Source of the DNA: Prevotella sp. UBA2754
Lineage (GTDB): Bacteria; Bacteroidota; Bacteroidia; Bacteroidales; Bacteroidaceae
DNA: 56,633 nucleotides
Assembly (NCBI GenBank): GCA_002353295.1
Contig: DEJG01000009.1
Span: 482 to 57,114, forward strand
Direction: 5' to 3'
Every line of letters starts with the position of its first letter. Position 1 is the stretch's first letter. Below, one piece after another: positions 7,916-16,256 of the stretch. Below the pieces are notes generated by a model. That model had not been told where the DNA came from, did no database searches, and saw nothing but the letters and a program-made list of their open reading frames with translations. The translations under genes and the position numbers were made by a program.

Positions 7916-9697
7916 TTATTCTATTTCTGACAATTCCAACCAACGCATACTCTTTTCATCCAGTTCGTCTTTCAGCAGAGGCAGTCGTTTACTCTTTTCT
8001 GTTAATTCTTCCACGCTGAGTCTACCACTACAAAGCTGTTCTTCCAATTGGTGTTGCTCTGCTTCCAAAGCTGCTATTTCACGTTCTAATTGTTCAAACT
8101 CACGCTTTTCTTTGAACGACATCCGACGACGATTGTCGTGACGGTAACTTTTGTTAGAATTGCCAGATACTTTAGATTCTCTGATATTGTTAGAATTTTC
8201 TGATTCCAAAGCTACCCATTCCCGATACTGCGTATAGTTTCCTGGGAAATCCTGCACTTTTCCCTGTCCTTTGAATACCAGCAGATGGTCAACCACTTTG
8301 TCCATGAAATAGCGATCGTGACTCACCACAATGACACAACCTGGGAAATCCTGCAAATATTCTTCCAATATCTGCAAGGTCACAATATCCAAGTCGTTAG
8401 TCGGCTCATCGAGTACCAAAAAATTGGGATTCTTCATCAAAACAGTACATAGGTAGAGCTTACGGCGTTCTCCCCCACTCAACTTATATACATAATTATA
8501 TTGTTGCTCTGGAGTAAAAAGGAAATACTGCAGCAACTGCGACGCGGAGAGTTTCTTGCCACTCCCCAAGTCGACATAGTCGGCAATGGCAGTGATGACG
8601 TCTATCACCTTCTGCTGCTCGTCAAACTGCAAGCCCTCCTGCGAGAAATAGCCGAAGCGGACGGTCTCGCCAATCACGATACGTCCCTCGTCCGGCTGCA
8701 CCTGTCCCAGCAGCATCTTGATGAAGGTCGACTTCCCCGTGCCGTTATTCCCCACGATACCCATCTTCTCAAAACGGGAGAAGTTATAGTAGAAGTCCTT
8801 AAGAATGACTATATCATCGAAACGCTTCGAGATATATTGGCACTCGAAAATCTTGGAACCGATATACACGTTGTTCGTTTTCAGCCGCAGCTGCCGTTCC
8901 TCCATGCGCTGCTTTGCCACTTTCTCTAACTCATAGAAAGCATCCTCACGGTACCGAGCCTTATGACCACGTGCCTGTGGCATCCGTCGCATCCATTCCA
9001 GCTCTGTACGATAGAGGTTGTTGGCACGCGCTATCTCCGCCCGTTTGTTGTCGATACGCTCCTGCCGCTTCTCCAGGTAATAGGAATAATTACCCCGATA
9101 GGTATAGATGGTATGGTCGTCCAGCTCCAGGATGACGGAACAGACACGGTCCAGAAAGAAACGGTCGTGCGTCACCATCAGCAGTGTCTTGTTGCCACGT
9201 GCCAGGTACCCCTCCAACCATTCTATCATCTCCAGGTCGAGATGGTTGGTGGGCTCGTCAAGGATCAGCAGGTCAGGTTCCATCAGCAACACATTGGCAA
9301 GTGCCACACGCTTCTGCTGTCCACCGCTCAGCTGTCCCATGGGCTGCTGTAAGTCACGTATCTTCAGCTGCGTCAGCACCTGTTTCGCCTTCAGCACCTT
9401 CTCCTCCTCGCCATGGTGGTTGAAACAAGCATCCAGCACACTCTCCTGCGGGTCGAAGTGGGGTGACTGTTCCAAGAAACCGATTGTCAGGTCACGGCGG
9501 AAGACGATATCACCCGTATCATGTCCTTCCTTACCTGCAAGTACAGAGAGTAACGTGGATTTTCCCATTCCGTTCTTGGCAATCAGCCCCACCTTCTGTC
9601 CTTCGGCAATACTGAAACTGATATGACTGAACAAGTTCAGTGCACCGAACGACTTCGACAGGTTCTGTACGTCAACGTATGGAGTATCCTTAGCCAT
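7916..9697 (-). CDS. ABC-F family ATPase (Uup/EttA-like)
   Basis: The 593-residue protein has two ABC cassettes and no membrane segments, as in ribosome-associated ABC-F proteins. The first cassette has Walker A AKNGMGKST (40-48), signature LSGGQ (123-127) and Walker B LLILDEPTNHLD (143-154). An inter-domain linker rich in Arg/Glu (residues ~210-270) precedes the second cassette, with NNGTGKST, LSGGERRK and LVLDEPTNDLD. A C-terminal coiled coil (from ~525) is Uup-like. The likely role is in ribosome rescue or translation; antibiotic protection is possible but not shown. Base composition changes within the gene: the part encoding the N-terminal two thirds is clearly richer in G+C than the 3' third. 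Confidence 0.85.
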   Translation of the reverse strand: MAKDTPYVDVQNLSKSFGALNLFSHISFSIAEGQKVGLIAKNGMGKSTLLSVLAGKEGHDTGDIVFRRDLTIGFLEQSPHFDPQESVLDACFNHHGEEEKVLKAKQVLTQLKIRDLQQPMGQLSGGQQKRVALANVLLMEPDLLILDEPTNHLDLEMIEWLEGYLARGNKTLLMVTHDRFFLDRVCSVILELDDHTIYTYRGNYSYYLEKRQERIDNKRAEIARANNLYRTELEWMRRMPQARGHKARYREDAFYELEKVAKQRMEERQLRLKTNNVYIGSKIFECQYISKRFDDIVILKDFYYNFSRFEKMGIVGNNGTGKSTFIKMLLGQVQPDEGRIVIGETVRFGYFSQEGLQFDEQQKVIDVITAIADYVDLGSGKKLSASQLLQYFLFTPEQQYNYVYKLSGGERRKLYLCTVLMKNPNFLVLDEPTNDLDIVTLQILEEYLQDFPGCVIVVSHDRYFMDKVVDHLLVFKGQGKVQDFPGNYTQYREWVALESENSNNIRESKVSGNSNKSYRHDNRRRMSFKEKREFEQLEREIAALEAEQHQLEEQLCSGRLSVEELTEKSKRLPLLKDELDEKSMRWLELSEIE

Positions 9698-9722
9698 GCT
9701 TTTTCTTCAATCCTTCAATTTT

Positions 9723-10325
9723 TCAATCCTTCAACTCTCGATTGATCTGCTCGATATAGTCGAGTACCTCATCACGACCCTGCTTCTTCTCTGCCGATGT
9801 GAGGAAGACAGGGGGCAGCTCCTCCCACGTCTCCAGCAGCTTCTTCTTATAAACCTCCACACTCTGGTTCGCTTTGTTCGCCGTCAACTTATCTGCCTTG
9901 GTGAAGACGATGGCAAAGGGAACACCCGACTGCCCGAGCCAGTCGATAAACTCCAGGTCTATCTGCTGGGGCTCCAGACGGATGTCTACCAACACAAAGA
10001 CATTCACCAGCTGCTCCCGTTGCAGGATATAGCCGCGGATCATCTGGTCGAGCTTTGCCACCTCCGTCTTCGAACGCTTGGCATAGCCGTAGCCGGGGAG
10101 GTCGACCAAGTACCATTCCTTATTAATAATAAAGTGGTTAATCAACAAGGTCTTACCCGGTGTTGCCGAGGTCTTGGCAAGTTTCTTGTTGTTCGTCAGC
10201 ATGTTGATCAGGCTCGACTTGCCCACATTGGAACGACCGATAAAGGCATATTCTGGCTTCGTGTCTTTGGGACACATACTCACCATAGGGGCACTCAGGG
10301 AGAATTCTGCTGTCTTGATATCCAT
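9723..10325 (-). CDS. engB: Ribosome biogenesis GTPase YsxC/EngB
   Basis: This small TRAFAC GTPase assists 50S subunit assembly. The 200 residues contain G1 GRSNVGKSS (30-38), the G2 threonine region ATPGKT, G3 DLPGYG and G4 TKADK. The start MDIKTAEFSLSAP is the family's usual N terminus. It leads the minus-strand operon. The 25 bases between it and the ABC-F gene contain a repeated CTTCAAT motif. G+C content is higher than in most neighbours. Confidence 0.93.
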   Translation of the reverse strand: MDIKTAEFSLSAPMVSMCPKDTKPEYAFIGRSNVGKSSLINMLTNNKKLAKTSATPGKTLLINHFIINKEWYLVDLPGYGYAKRSKTEVAKLDQMIRGYILQREQLVNVFVLVDIRLEPQQIDLEFIDWLGQSGVPFAIVFTKADKLTANKANQSVEVYKKKLLETWEELPPVFLTSAEKKQGRDEVLDYIEQINRELKD

Positions 10326-10347
10326 TCTTTTCTGATTTTATAATTTG

Positions 10348-10355
10348 CAAAGGTA
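10348..10355 (-). promoter_or_regulatory. Promoter -7 box for the engB operon
   Basis: TACCTTTG on the minus strand, 22 bases before engB. The bases just upstream (GCTCACTTATTCG) are shared with two other sites in the window. Confidence 0.65.
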
Positions 10356-10525
10356 CGAATAAGTGAGCGAAGAACAAAATAAATCCATTTATTTTTTTCT
10401 TTTAAAAGGCTACGGGTAGGCGCGTCAGCGGGAATGCGTGAGTACCTAAAACAAAGTTAAAGGTACGAATAAGTGAGCGAAATGCCAAATAAATTGGGAG
10501 ATTTCAGAACGTGAGTACTTTAAAC
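10349..10525. repeat. Imperfect duplication in the engB upstream region
   Basis: The 20-base sequence AAAGGTACGAATAAGTGAGC occurs at 10349-10368 and again at 10459-10478. Each copy is followed by a CAAA(A)TAAAT segment and later by CGTGAGTACnTWAAAC (about 10438 and 10510). The period is about 110 bases. The first copy is the engB promoter; the second has no gene directly behind it on the minus strand. The rest of this 336-base intergenic stretch (10326-10661) holds a G9 tract and the peptide gene promoter. Confidence 0.7.
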
Positions 10526-10571
10526 CCTCCCTCTTGTTTTATAATATTCAACCATTAACATAAGTTAACAA

Positions 10572-10580
10572 GGGGGGGGG
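10572..10580 (+). promoter_or_regulatory. G9 homopolymer in a promoter region
   Basis: Nine consecutive G end 23 bases before the TACCTTTG box at 10604, about where a -33 element would lie. A homopolymer of this length at such a position can change length by slippage and alter promoter strength. Confidence 0.6.
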
Positions 10581-10603
10581 TAAAGAAAGACAGAAGTATT
10601 CAT

Positions 10604-10611
10604 TACCTTTG
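10604..10611 (+). promoter_or_regulatory. Promoter -7 box for the peptide/surface-protein operon
   Basis: TACCTTTG, 50 bases before the ATG of the 34-residue peptide and downstream of the G9 tract. Confidence 0.6.
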
Positions 10612-10661
10612 CCGCCATTGTGACGAAATCTATATTTTATAAACTTAAATCTATACAGCTT

Positions 10662-10766
10662 ATGGAAAAGAAGCAATTTTATGAGAAGCCATCCCTCAAG
10701 GTGGTAGTATTGAAACAAACAGAATTCAATTCAGAATTCATAAAAACCAAAAGGCAACTATTATGA
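10662..10766 (+). CDS. 34-residue KKxYxxP-type peptide
   Basis: ATG 10662 to TGA 10764-10766 encodes a peptide beginning MEKKQFYEKPSLKVVVLKQT. The pattern (basic start, aromatic, Pro, then L-x-V-V-x-L) matches the N terminus of the 57-residue peptide at 12696-12869. The tail is short and basic, so this copy may be truncated. Its TGA overlaps the ATG of the surface protein gene (ATGA), implying translational coupling. I know of no function for such peptides, which are common in Prevotella-type genomes. It could act as a leader for the gene behind it. Confidence 0.6.
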   Translation: MEKKQFYEKPSLKVVVLKQTEFNSEFIKTKRQLL

Positions 10767-12631
10767 AGAAGAAACTATTTTCAATTCTTGCCCTGCTGCT
10801 CATGGCTGTGCCGCAGGGAGCATGGGCGCGTGACAATTACACGCCTACACAGTTGAGTACAAAACCAACTGAGGGACCATGGACATTTGATGCGGTCAGC
10901 AACGGATATTATAATAATAGCCACGGGTGGACAATGACGTTTAATAGCGCGGACCATTCGGCTTGGGAAGTTGATAACTCAGTAGACCAAATTACCTATC
11001 AGTGGAGGGACGGTGATGGTATAGGCTTCTCTATGCATTGTACCAGTATAGCATCTACTCACTATGGCGTTTTGTCCACTTACACTCACAGCGAGAGTGT
11101 ACCTTCCTACACGCGCAAGGTGCTGACATGGAAATTTTATTTGCGTGGTAAATCAAACAAATACCCTCAGAATGTTACATTATATGCCCGCAACAGTTTG
11201 GCGGACTTGAAGGGCACTACGGTGGACTTCACGGCAGACTATTCCGATAAGACTGGTAACACATACAAATTGGTGAATCTGTCGCATGGAGCCAGCGATG
11301 CCACCCAGCAAACATCGTTGCAGACCAAAACGTTTGACTTCGACAACCGCAACGGCAGTTCTGCGCAGACTAAGACGTGGGCACTTATGATGACGCAGGT
11401 AGCAAATAACACTGGGGCAGCCGCCACTTGCCACCAGTGGGGTGCTTTCAAAAACGACAGCTATACATGGACAACCTACTACTATAAGTACGTTACTTTC
11501 AACAGCAACGGCGGTACGGGCAGCATGACACAGCAGACCGTTGAGAACAGCGCCACGCTGAAATCCAACACCTTCACCCGCACGGGTTATACCTTCGCAG
11601 GCTGGAACACCAAGGCTGATGGCACAGGTACAAATTACGCCAACGGTGCAACGATTACCGCCACCGAAAGCAGCAAAGGCAATGTGACCCTCTATGCCAA
11701 GTGGACGGCAAACAGCTACAGCGTGCGCTTCAACAAGAATGCCACCGACGCAACGGGCTCTATGAGCAACGAGGCTTTCACTTATGGCACAGCCAAGGCT
11801 CTGACCTCAAACGCCTTCAGCCGCCCAGGCTATACCTTCGCCAGATGGAACACCAAGGCTGATGGCACAGGCACCAATTACACCGATGGACAGAGCGTCA
11901 GCAACCTCACCAGCACAAAGGATGGTACTGTTGACCTCTATGCCCAGTGGACCGAGAACAAAATCACTCTCAACGAGACTGTTGACAACAGCAACTGGAT
12001 TACCCTGCGCAACGGACAGGTTTGGGACGTGACACTGACACGCACGCTGAGTGCTACGGGTTGGAACACGTTCTGCGTGCCGTTCAATATTCCTGCAGCC
12101 AATTGGGCAACTTACAACATCACGGCGGTAAAGAAGCTCACAGGCTCTTCGCTCGCAGGCGATGTGGTTACCCTGACCTTCGAGACCGAGACAACAGCCA
12201 TCGAGGCCGGCAAGCCGTATATGGTGAAGGTATCAGGTGCAGTGGCTAATCCTACGTTCAATAACGTAACCATCAGCAATACTGTAACACCCACCGAGAC
12301 CACGTATGCAGACTTCAAGCCTGTCATGAACCCAACGGCTGTTACAAAGGATGACAAGAGCGTGCTCTTCCTGACGGGTGGCACAACGCTGACATGGCCC
12401 AATGACGCCGGCAGCATCAAGGGCTTCCGCGCTTACTTCCTGCTGAAGGGTGCTGCAGCCAGCGCTCGTGGCTTCGAGATGAACCTCGACGGCGACGTAA
12501 CGGGAATTTCTGGAATGAAGACCATGAGAAATGCAGAGAATGAGAAATTCTTCGACCTGCAGGGTCGTCGTGTGGCTCAGCCTGCAAAGGGACTCTACAT
12601 CGTGAATGGCCGAAAGGTTATAGTCAAATAA
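10763..12631 (+). CDS. Secreted surface protein with two InlB-type B repeats
   Basis: A signal peptide (MKKKLFSILALLLMAVPQGAWA) begins this 622-residue protein. Residues ~25-240 form a Thr/Asn-rich region I do not recognise. Two Listeria-Bacteroides (Flg_new, B-repeat) units follow at ~242-314 and ~318-397, each with V-x-F-N, YTFAxWNTKADGTGTNY and LYAxWT. A further beta-rich region is followed by a C terminus (FFDLQGRRVAQPAKGLYIVN then GRKVIVK) resembling type IX secretion sorting domains. The likely location is the cell surface. It is not a true internalin: there are no leucine-rich repeats. It lies between two short related peptides. Confidence 0.8.
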   Translation: MKKKLFSILALLLMAVPQGAWARDNYTPTQLSTKPTEGPWTFDAVSNGYYNNSHGWTMTFNSADHSAWEVDNSVDQITYQWRDGDGIGFSMHCTSIASTHYGVLSTYTHSESVPSYTRKVLTWKFYLRGKSNKYPQNVTLYARNSLADLKGTTVDFTADYSDKTGNTYKLVNLSHGASDATQQTSLQTKTFDFDNRNGSSAQTKTWALMMTQVANNTGAAATCHQWGAFKNDSYTWTTYYYKYVTFNSNGGTGSMTQQTVENSATLKSNTFTRTGYTFAGWNTKADGTGTNYANGATITATESSKGNVTLYAKWTANSYSVRFNKNATDATGSMSNEAFTYGTAKALTSNAFSRPGYTFARWNTKADGTGTNYTDGQSVSNLTSTKDGTVDLYAQWTENKITLNETVDNSNWITLRNGQVWDVTLTRTLSATGWNTFCVPFNIPAANWATYNITAVKKLTGSSLAGDVVTLTFETETTAIEAGKPYMVKVSGAVANPTFNNVTISNTVTPTETTYADFKPVMNPTAVTKDDKSVLFLTGGTTLTWPNDAGSIKGFRAYFLLKGAAASARGFEMNLDGDVTGISGMKTMRNAENEKFFDLQGRRVAQPAKGLYIVNGRKVIVK

Positions 12632-12695
12632 CCAAATAGTCCAAATGAGAAATAAATCGTCAATTTTGTAAATCGTCAAATTGTAAATTACGAAT

Positions 12696-12869
12696 ATGAA
12701 GAAAACATATTTGCAGCCCATCCTGGAGGTGGTGAAGGTTCAGACTGCCACTATGCTGGCAACGTCGGTAACCGCGTCGGGTCTCGACGGAGTTAACTAC
12801 AACGACCTCGGTGGCAATCCTGACGGCGCTGGCGCCCGCTTCTTCGACGAAGGCGACTACTTTGATTGA
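12696..12869 (+). CDS. 57-residue KKxYxxP-type peptide
   Basis: ATG 12696 to TGA 12867-12869 encodes MKKTYLQPILEVVKVQTATM, then a small polar region (LATSVTASGLDGVNYNDLGG) and a Gly/Asp-rich acidic tail ending FFDEGDYFD. It shares its N-terminal pattern with the peptide at 10662. It lies 64 bases after the surface protein gene and is followed by a terminator, so the three probably form one transcript. The conserved N terminus with a variable Gly/Asp tail resembles a leader-core layout, but no maturation enzyme is nearby. Function unknown. Confidence 0.65.
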   Translation: MKKTYLQPILEVVKVQTATMLATSVTASGLDGVNYNDLGGNPDGAGARFFDEGDYFD

Positions 12870-12917
12870 AGCGAAGAGTGATGGGGACAACCCCCTGTGT
12901 TGTAAAGATATCGTTAG

Positions 12918-12957
12918 AGCTTCCTCCTGCAGCAATGCAGCGGGGAAGTTTTTTTTC
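12918..12957 (+). terminator. Terminator after the peptide/surface-protein operon
   Basis: A G+C-rich hairpin (CTTCC...GGAAG with inner CTGCA/TGCAG pairing) is followed by a run of eight T. Confidence 0.75.
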
Positions 12958-13137
12958 GCACAGATCCCATGCAGGAATTGGGGACGGTTCCGCTGATCCA
13001 CTTTGAAGCAAGCAGTACGGCTCTGCCCGAGGGCTTTTTTCTGTTTCAATGCCATCGATTGAACGGTGTAAGGTGCCGCCTCCAAGGGTCGAAAGGTTCT
13101 CACGTTCGAGAAAAACTCAAAAATCTTTTGGTTTTCT
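12958..13137. other. Intergenic stretch upstream of pyrB
   Basis: No gene is visible in 12870-13192 (323 bases). Besides the terminator and the pyrB promoter it holds GGAATTGGGGACGGTTCC (12974-12991). That resembles the short palindromic repeats associated with REP-associated tyrosine transposases. No transposase is present. Confidence 0.4.
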
Positions 13138-13158
13138 GCTCACTTATTCGTACCTTTG
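13138..13158 (+). promoter_or_regulatory. pyrB promoter sharing the engB promoter sequence
   Basis: GCTCACTTATTCGTACCTTT is the exact reverse complement of the 20-base sequence found twice upstream of engB. It ends in a TACCTTTG box (13151-13158), 34 bases before the pyrB start. Confidence 0.7.
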
Positions 13159-13192
13159 TCGGGATAAATCAAAACCTAAAGGAACACAATAT

Positions 13193-14140
13193 ATGGAAAA
13201 GCATGACTTTGTAACCATTGCCGACCTCACTCGTGAGAAGATACTCTACATGATTGAGATGGCACAAGAGTTTGAGAAACATCCTAACCGTGAGATACTC
13301 AAGGGTAAGGTGGTCGCCACCCTCTTCTTTGAGCCCTCCACCCGTACCCGTCTGAGTTTCGAGACTGCCGCCAACCGCCTCGGTGCCCGTGTGATCGGTT
13401 TCGCCGACCCGAAGATTACCAGCGGTACGAAGGGAGAGACGCTGAAAGACACCATCTCAATGGTTGCCAACTATGCCGATGTCATCGTCATGCGCCACTT
13501 CATCGAGGGTGCCGCACAGTATGCCTCTGAGGTAACCGAAGTACCTATCGTCAACGCAGGCGACGGTGCTCACCAGCATCCCTCACAGTGTATGCTCGAC
13601 CTCTATAGCATCTATAAGACACAAGGGACACTGGACAACCTCAACATCTACCTGGTTGGTGACCTGAAATACGGTCGTACCGTGCATTCGCTGATTATGG
13701 CGATGCGCCATTTCAACCCCACCTTCCATTTCGTGGCTCCCAAGGAGCTGGCGATGCCTAACGAGTATAAGCTCTACTGCAAGGAGCACGGCATCAAGTT
13801 CCAGGAGCATACCGCCTTCAACGAGAAGGTCATCGCCGATGCCGACATCCTGTATATGACGAGGGTGCAGAAAGAGCGTTTCTCCGACCTGATGGAGTAT
13901 GAGCGGGTGAAGAACGTGTATATCCTCAACAACGACATGCTGCGGCTTGCCAAGCCTAACATGAAGATCCTGCACCCGCTGCCCCGTGTCAACGAGATTG
14001 CGTATGACGTGGATGACAATCCGCATGCCTACTACATCCAACAGGCAGGCAACGGTCTCTTTGCCCGTGAGGCAATCTTCTGTGACGTACTCGGTATCAG
14101 CTTAGACGAAGTAAAGAACGATAAAACAATTATACAATGA
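13193..14140 (+). CDS. pyrB: Aspartate carbamoyltransferase, catalytic subunit
   Basis: This enzyme joins carbamoyl phosphate and aspartate in the committed step of pyrimidine synthesis. I start it at 13193 (MEKHDFVTIADLTREKIL) because the open frame upstream covers the promoter box at 13151 and the family starts here. The 315 residues carry the carbamoyl-phosphate loop STRTR (49-53), GDGAHQHPSQ, and HPLPRVNEI. It overlaps pyrI by four bases (ATGA), the usual arrangement for a holoenzyme with regulatory subunits. G+C content is above that of most of the window. Confidence 0.96.
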   Translation: MEKHDFVTIADLTREKILYMIEMAQEFEKHPNREILKGKVVATLFFEPSTRTRLSFETAANRLGARVIGFADPKITSGTKGETLKDTISMVANYADVIVMRHFIEGAAQYASEVTEVPIVNAGDGAHQHPSQCMLDLYSIYKTQGTLDNLNIYLVGDLKYGRTVHSLIMAMRHFNPTFHFVAPKELAMPNEYKLYCKEHGIKFQEHTAFNEKVIADADILYMTRVQKERFSDLMEYERVKNVYILNNDMLRLAKPNMKILHPLPRVNEIAYDVDDNPHAYYIQQAGNGLFAREAIFCDVLGISLDEVKNDKTIIQ

Positions 14141-14583
14141 ACAAGAACCAGATGCTCGTTGCCGCCATTGAGAACGGCACCGTAATAGACCACATACCTT
14201 CTGAGAAGACTTATCAGGTGGCACAGTTACTGAAACTTGCCGACCTGGGAACACCAGTGACCATCGGCTATAACTTCCCTTCCAAGAAACTGGGAAGGAA
14301 GGGATTTATCAAGGTCGAGAACAAATGGTTTACGGATGAGGAAATATCCCGTCTGTCCGTCGTCGCTCCTAACGTCGTGCTGAACATCATCCATGACTTC
14401 GAGGTGGTGGAGAAGAAACCGGTACGCACCCCTGATGAGATACGGGGCATCGTGAAGTGCAACAATCCCAAGTGTATCACGAATAACGAGCCGATGCTCA
14501 CCCATTTCCATGTGACGGACGGCATCCTGACCTGTCACTACTGTGAGATGGAACAGGATATAAATAAAGTGGAACTCGTCTGA
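14137..14583 (+). CDS. pyrI: Aspartate carbamoyltransferase, regulatory subunit
   Basis: PyrI binds CTP/ATP and zinc and confers allosteric control on PyrB. The 148-residue protein has the N-terminal nucleotide-binding domain (AAIENGTVIDHIPSEKTYQV) and the C-terminal zinc domain, with CNNPKC and CHYC supplying the four cysteines. Its start overlaps the pyrB stop. A strong hairpin begins within its last codons. Confidence 0.96.
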   Translation: MNKNQMLVAAIENGTVIDHIPSEKTYQVAQLLKLADLGTPVTIGYNFPSKKLGRKGFIKVENKWFTDEEISRLSVVAPNVVLNIIHDFEVVEKKPVRTPDEIRGIVKCNNPKCITNNEPMLTHFHVTDGILTCHYCEMEQDINKVELV

Positions 14584-14600
14584 GGAGTTCCACTTTTTTC
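14566..14600. terminator. Bidirectional terminator between pyrI and the C69 dipeptidase
   Basis: A perfect 12-bp stem (AAAGTGGAACTC/GAGTTCCACTTT) has its loop around the pyrI stop codon. A T-run follows on the plus strand and A/T-rich sequence lies on the other side, so it can serve both convergent genes. Confidence 0.85.
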
Positions 14601-14603
14601 TTT

Positions 14604-16250
14604 TTACTCAGGAACGGCATATCGCTCACCTGCTTCCTTCACCAACTTTCGTGCGAAAGGTTGCGGCATTCCCGGACGCTCGACCGTTGCCCCCAGTCCT
14701 TGTTTATTGCGATAGAACCGACCCTCAGCATCAACAGGACGGCGGGCCATATCGTTGTGGCGAACAATGAGGAATATGGCCAACTTCTTCCAGCGAGCCA
14801 ACATAGCCTGAGCCTGCTCGATGCTGTAGTCATTGAGGAATTTCTGCATCTCGGCTGCCTGCATCGTCTTTGCCTTTTTCTCTACTTCCGGTTGCTGGGC
14901 GAAATAGGATTTCTCCAAAGAGTCGCGCACCTGTTTCAGGTCGGGGAACAGAGCTGAGTAGCGGGGATAAACCATATTGCTCACCCAGTTGCACACCCAA
15001 AAAGCACTCTTGTCCGAAAAAGTGATGTCATCTGCGCCAGGAGCATTGAAGCACTCTGGGCGGCGCGTCATCGAACAATACACGGGCACGTAGGCCACCA
15101 TATTGCCATCGTCATTGCCAAACCAGAAGCAGCCACCCATCTCACGAGGCAGCCATGAGCGCATCTGCGACACAAACGAAAATGCTGTCTGCTGTGTAGA
15201 AACAGGGCGCTCGTTGAAATATTTTTTGCCATCCAACTTGAAATACAATGGGGTCACACGATAAGGCATCTGCCAGATACCGCCACCAATGTCGGTAGAA
15301 TCTATTTCCAAGGGCGTACCCTCGTAATGGTTGCGCATAGCGGTCATCACGTCTTGAACGCTCAGCTTCTTGTCGGGCACCACCCACAACGGAAAATCTT
15401 CCGCATCCTTGTCTATACCCATAATCCAGGGAATATAACGGTCCATACCTTTCTTATACATATTAAAGAAGCTCCAGGCACGGGCATCACATATACGGCG
15501 GCCAGAGAAGTCGGGAGCGGCGTATGCCATCTTCCACGAGAAATCTTCGTCACGACCTGTAAACCAGCCTTTTTTGCGAGCAAATTTGATGACATTCTTG
15601 GAATAGAGCACGTTCTGCTTGTCTTTCATATCGAACTTACCGATGCGGCTCTGGTTAGCATGTGCACAGATGGCATTGTCGGGCACTCGCATAGCTACCC
15701 ACACGGTGCGCTCTTTCGACACACTGCGGTCGGGACCGCAGCCCTGCATCTCCATGATCCAAGCCTCGTTGGGGTCGCAAATCGTAAACGTCTCGCCCTC
15801 CGAGCAATAGCCGTATTGCTCCACCAAGGAAGTCATCACCTGAATGGCCTCACGTGCCGACTTCGAACGCTGGAGTGCAATATAAATCAGCGAACCATAG
15901 TCGATGATGCCCGTCGAATCAGCCATCTCCTCACGACCGCCGTAAGTCGTCTCGCCAATGGTCACCTGCCACTCGTTGATATTACCCACTACGTTATACG
16001 TCTCCAGAACTTCGTCAATCTCACCCAGATACTTGTTCGTATCCCATTCATATACCTTCCGTTTGTCACCCTTCTGATGCTTGGCTGCTGGATAGTGATA
16101 CAAGGGCATATAGGCTCCGTACGAGTCAGCATTGTAACTGCATATCACAGAACCGTCGGTACTAGCTTTCTTGCCCACAATAAAATTGGTGCAAGCAATG
16201 GCTGAAGCAACAAACGTGCAGACAGCCATCAATGTAAAAAATCTCTTCAT
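14604..16250 (-). CDS. Secreted C69-family dipeptidase
   Basis: The 548-residue protein has a signal peptide (MKRFFTLMAVCTFVASAIA) cut just before Cys20, which becomes the N-terminal nucleophile of peptidase family C69 (CTNFIVGKKASTDGSVI). Further C69 markers include NADSYGAYMPLYHYPA, GETTYGGRE and IMEMQGCGPDRSV. It probably releases dipeptides in the periplasm or at the surface. It is the last gene of the cstA-nadC-M23-C69 set, five bases after the M23 gene. Peptidase and CstA together suggest peptide scavenging. Confidence 0.88.
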   Translation of the reverse strand: MKRFFTLMAVCTFVASAIACTNFIVGKKASTDGSVICSYNADSYGAYMPLYHYPAAKHQKGDKRKVYEWDTNKYLGEIDEVLETYNVVGNINEWQVTIGETTYGGREEMADSTGIIDYGSLIYIALQRSKSAREAIQVMTSLVEQYGYCSEGETFTICDPNEAWIMEMQGCGPDRSVSKERTVWVAMRVPDNAICAHANQSRIGKFDMKDKQNVLYSKNVIKFARKKGWFTGRDEDFSWKMAYAAPDFSGRRICDARAWSFFNMYKKGMDRYIPWIMGIDKDAEDFPLWVVPDKKLSVQDVMTAMRNHYEGTPLEIDSTDIGGGIWQMPYRVTPLYFKLDGKKYFNERPVSTQQTAFSFVSQMRSWLPREMGGCFWFGNDDGNMVAYVPVYCSMTRRPECFNAPGADDITFSDKSAFWVCNWVSNMVYPRYSALFPDLKQVRDSLEKSYFAQQPEVEKKAKTMQAAEMQKFLNDYSIEQAQAMLARWKKLAIFLIVRHNDMARRPVDAEGRFYRNKQGLGATVERPGMPQPFARKLVKEAGERYAVPE

Positions 16251-16256
16251 CTTGTT

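Noticed and set aside
10763..12631. Internalin-type invasion protein
   Set aside because: Only the B-repeat unit is shared with internalins. Leucine-rich repeats are absent, and B repeats are common in Bacteroidales surface proteins.
15327..16205. Open frame of 292 codons on the plus strand
   Set aside because: It is antisense to the C69 dipeptidase and has no family features; the dipeptidase is well supported.
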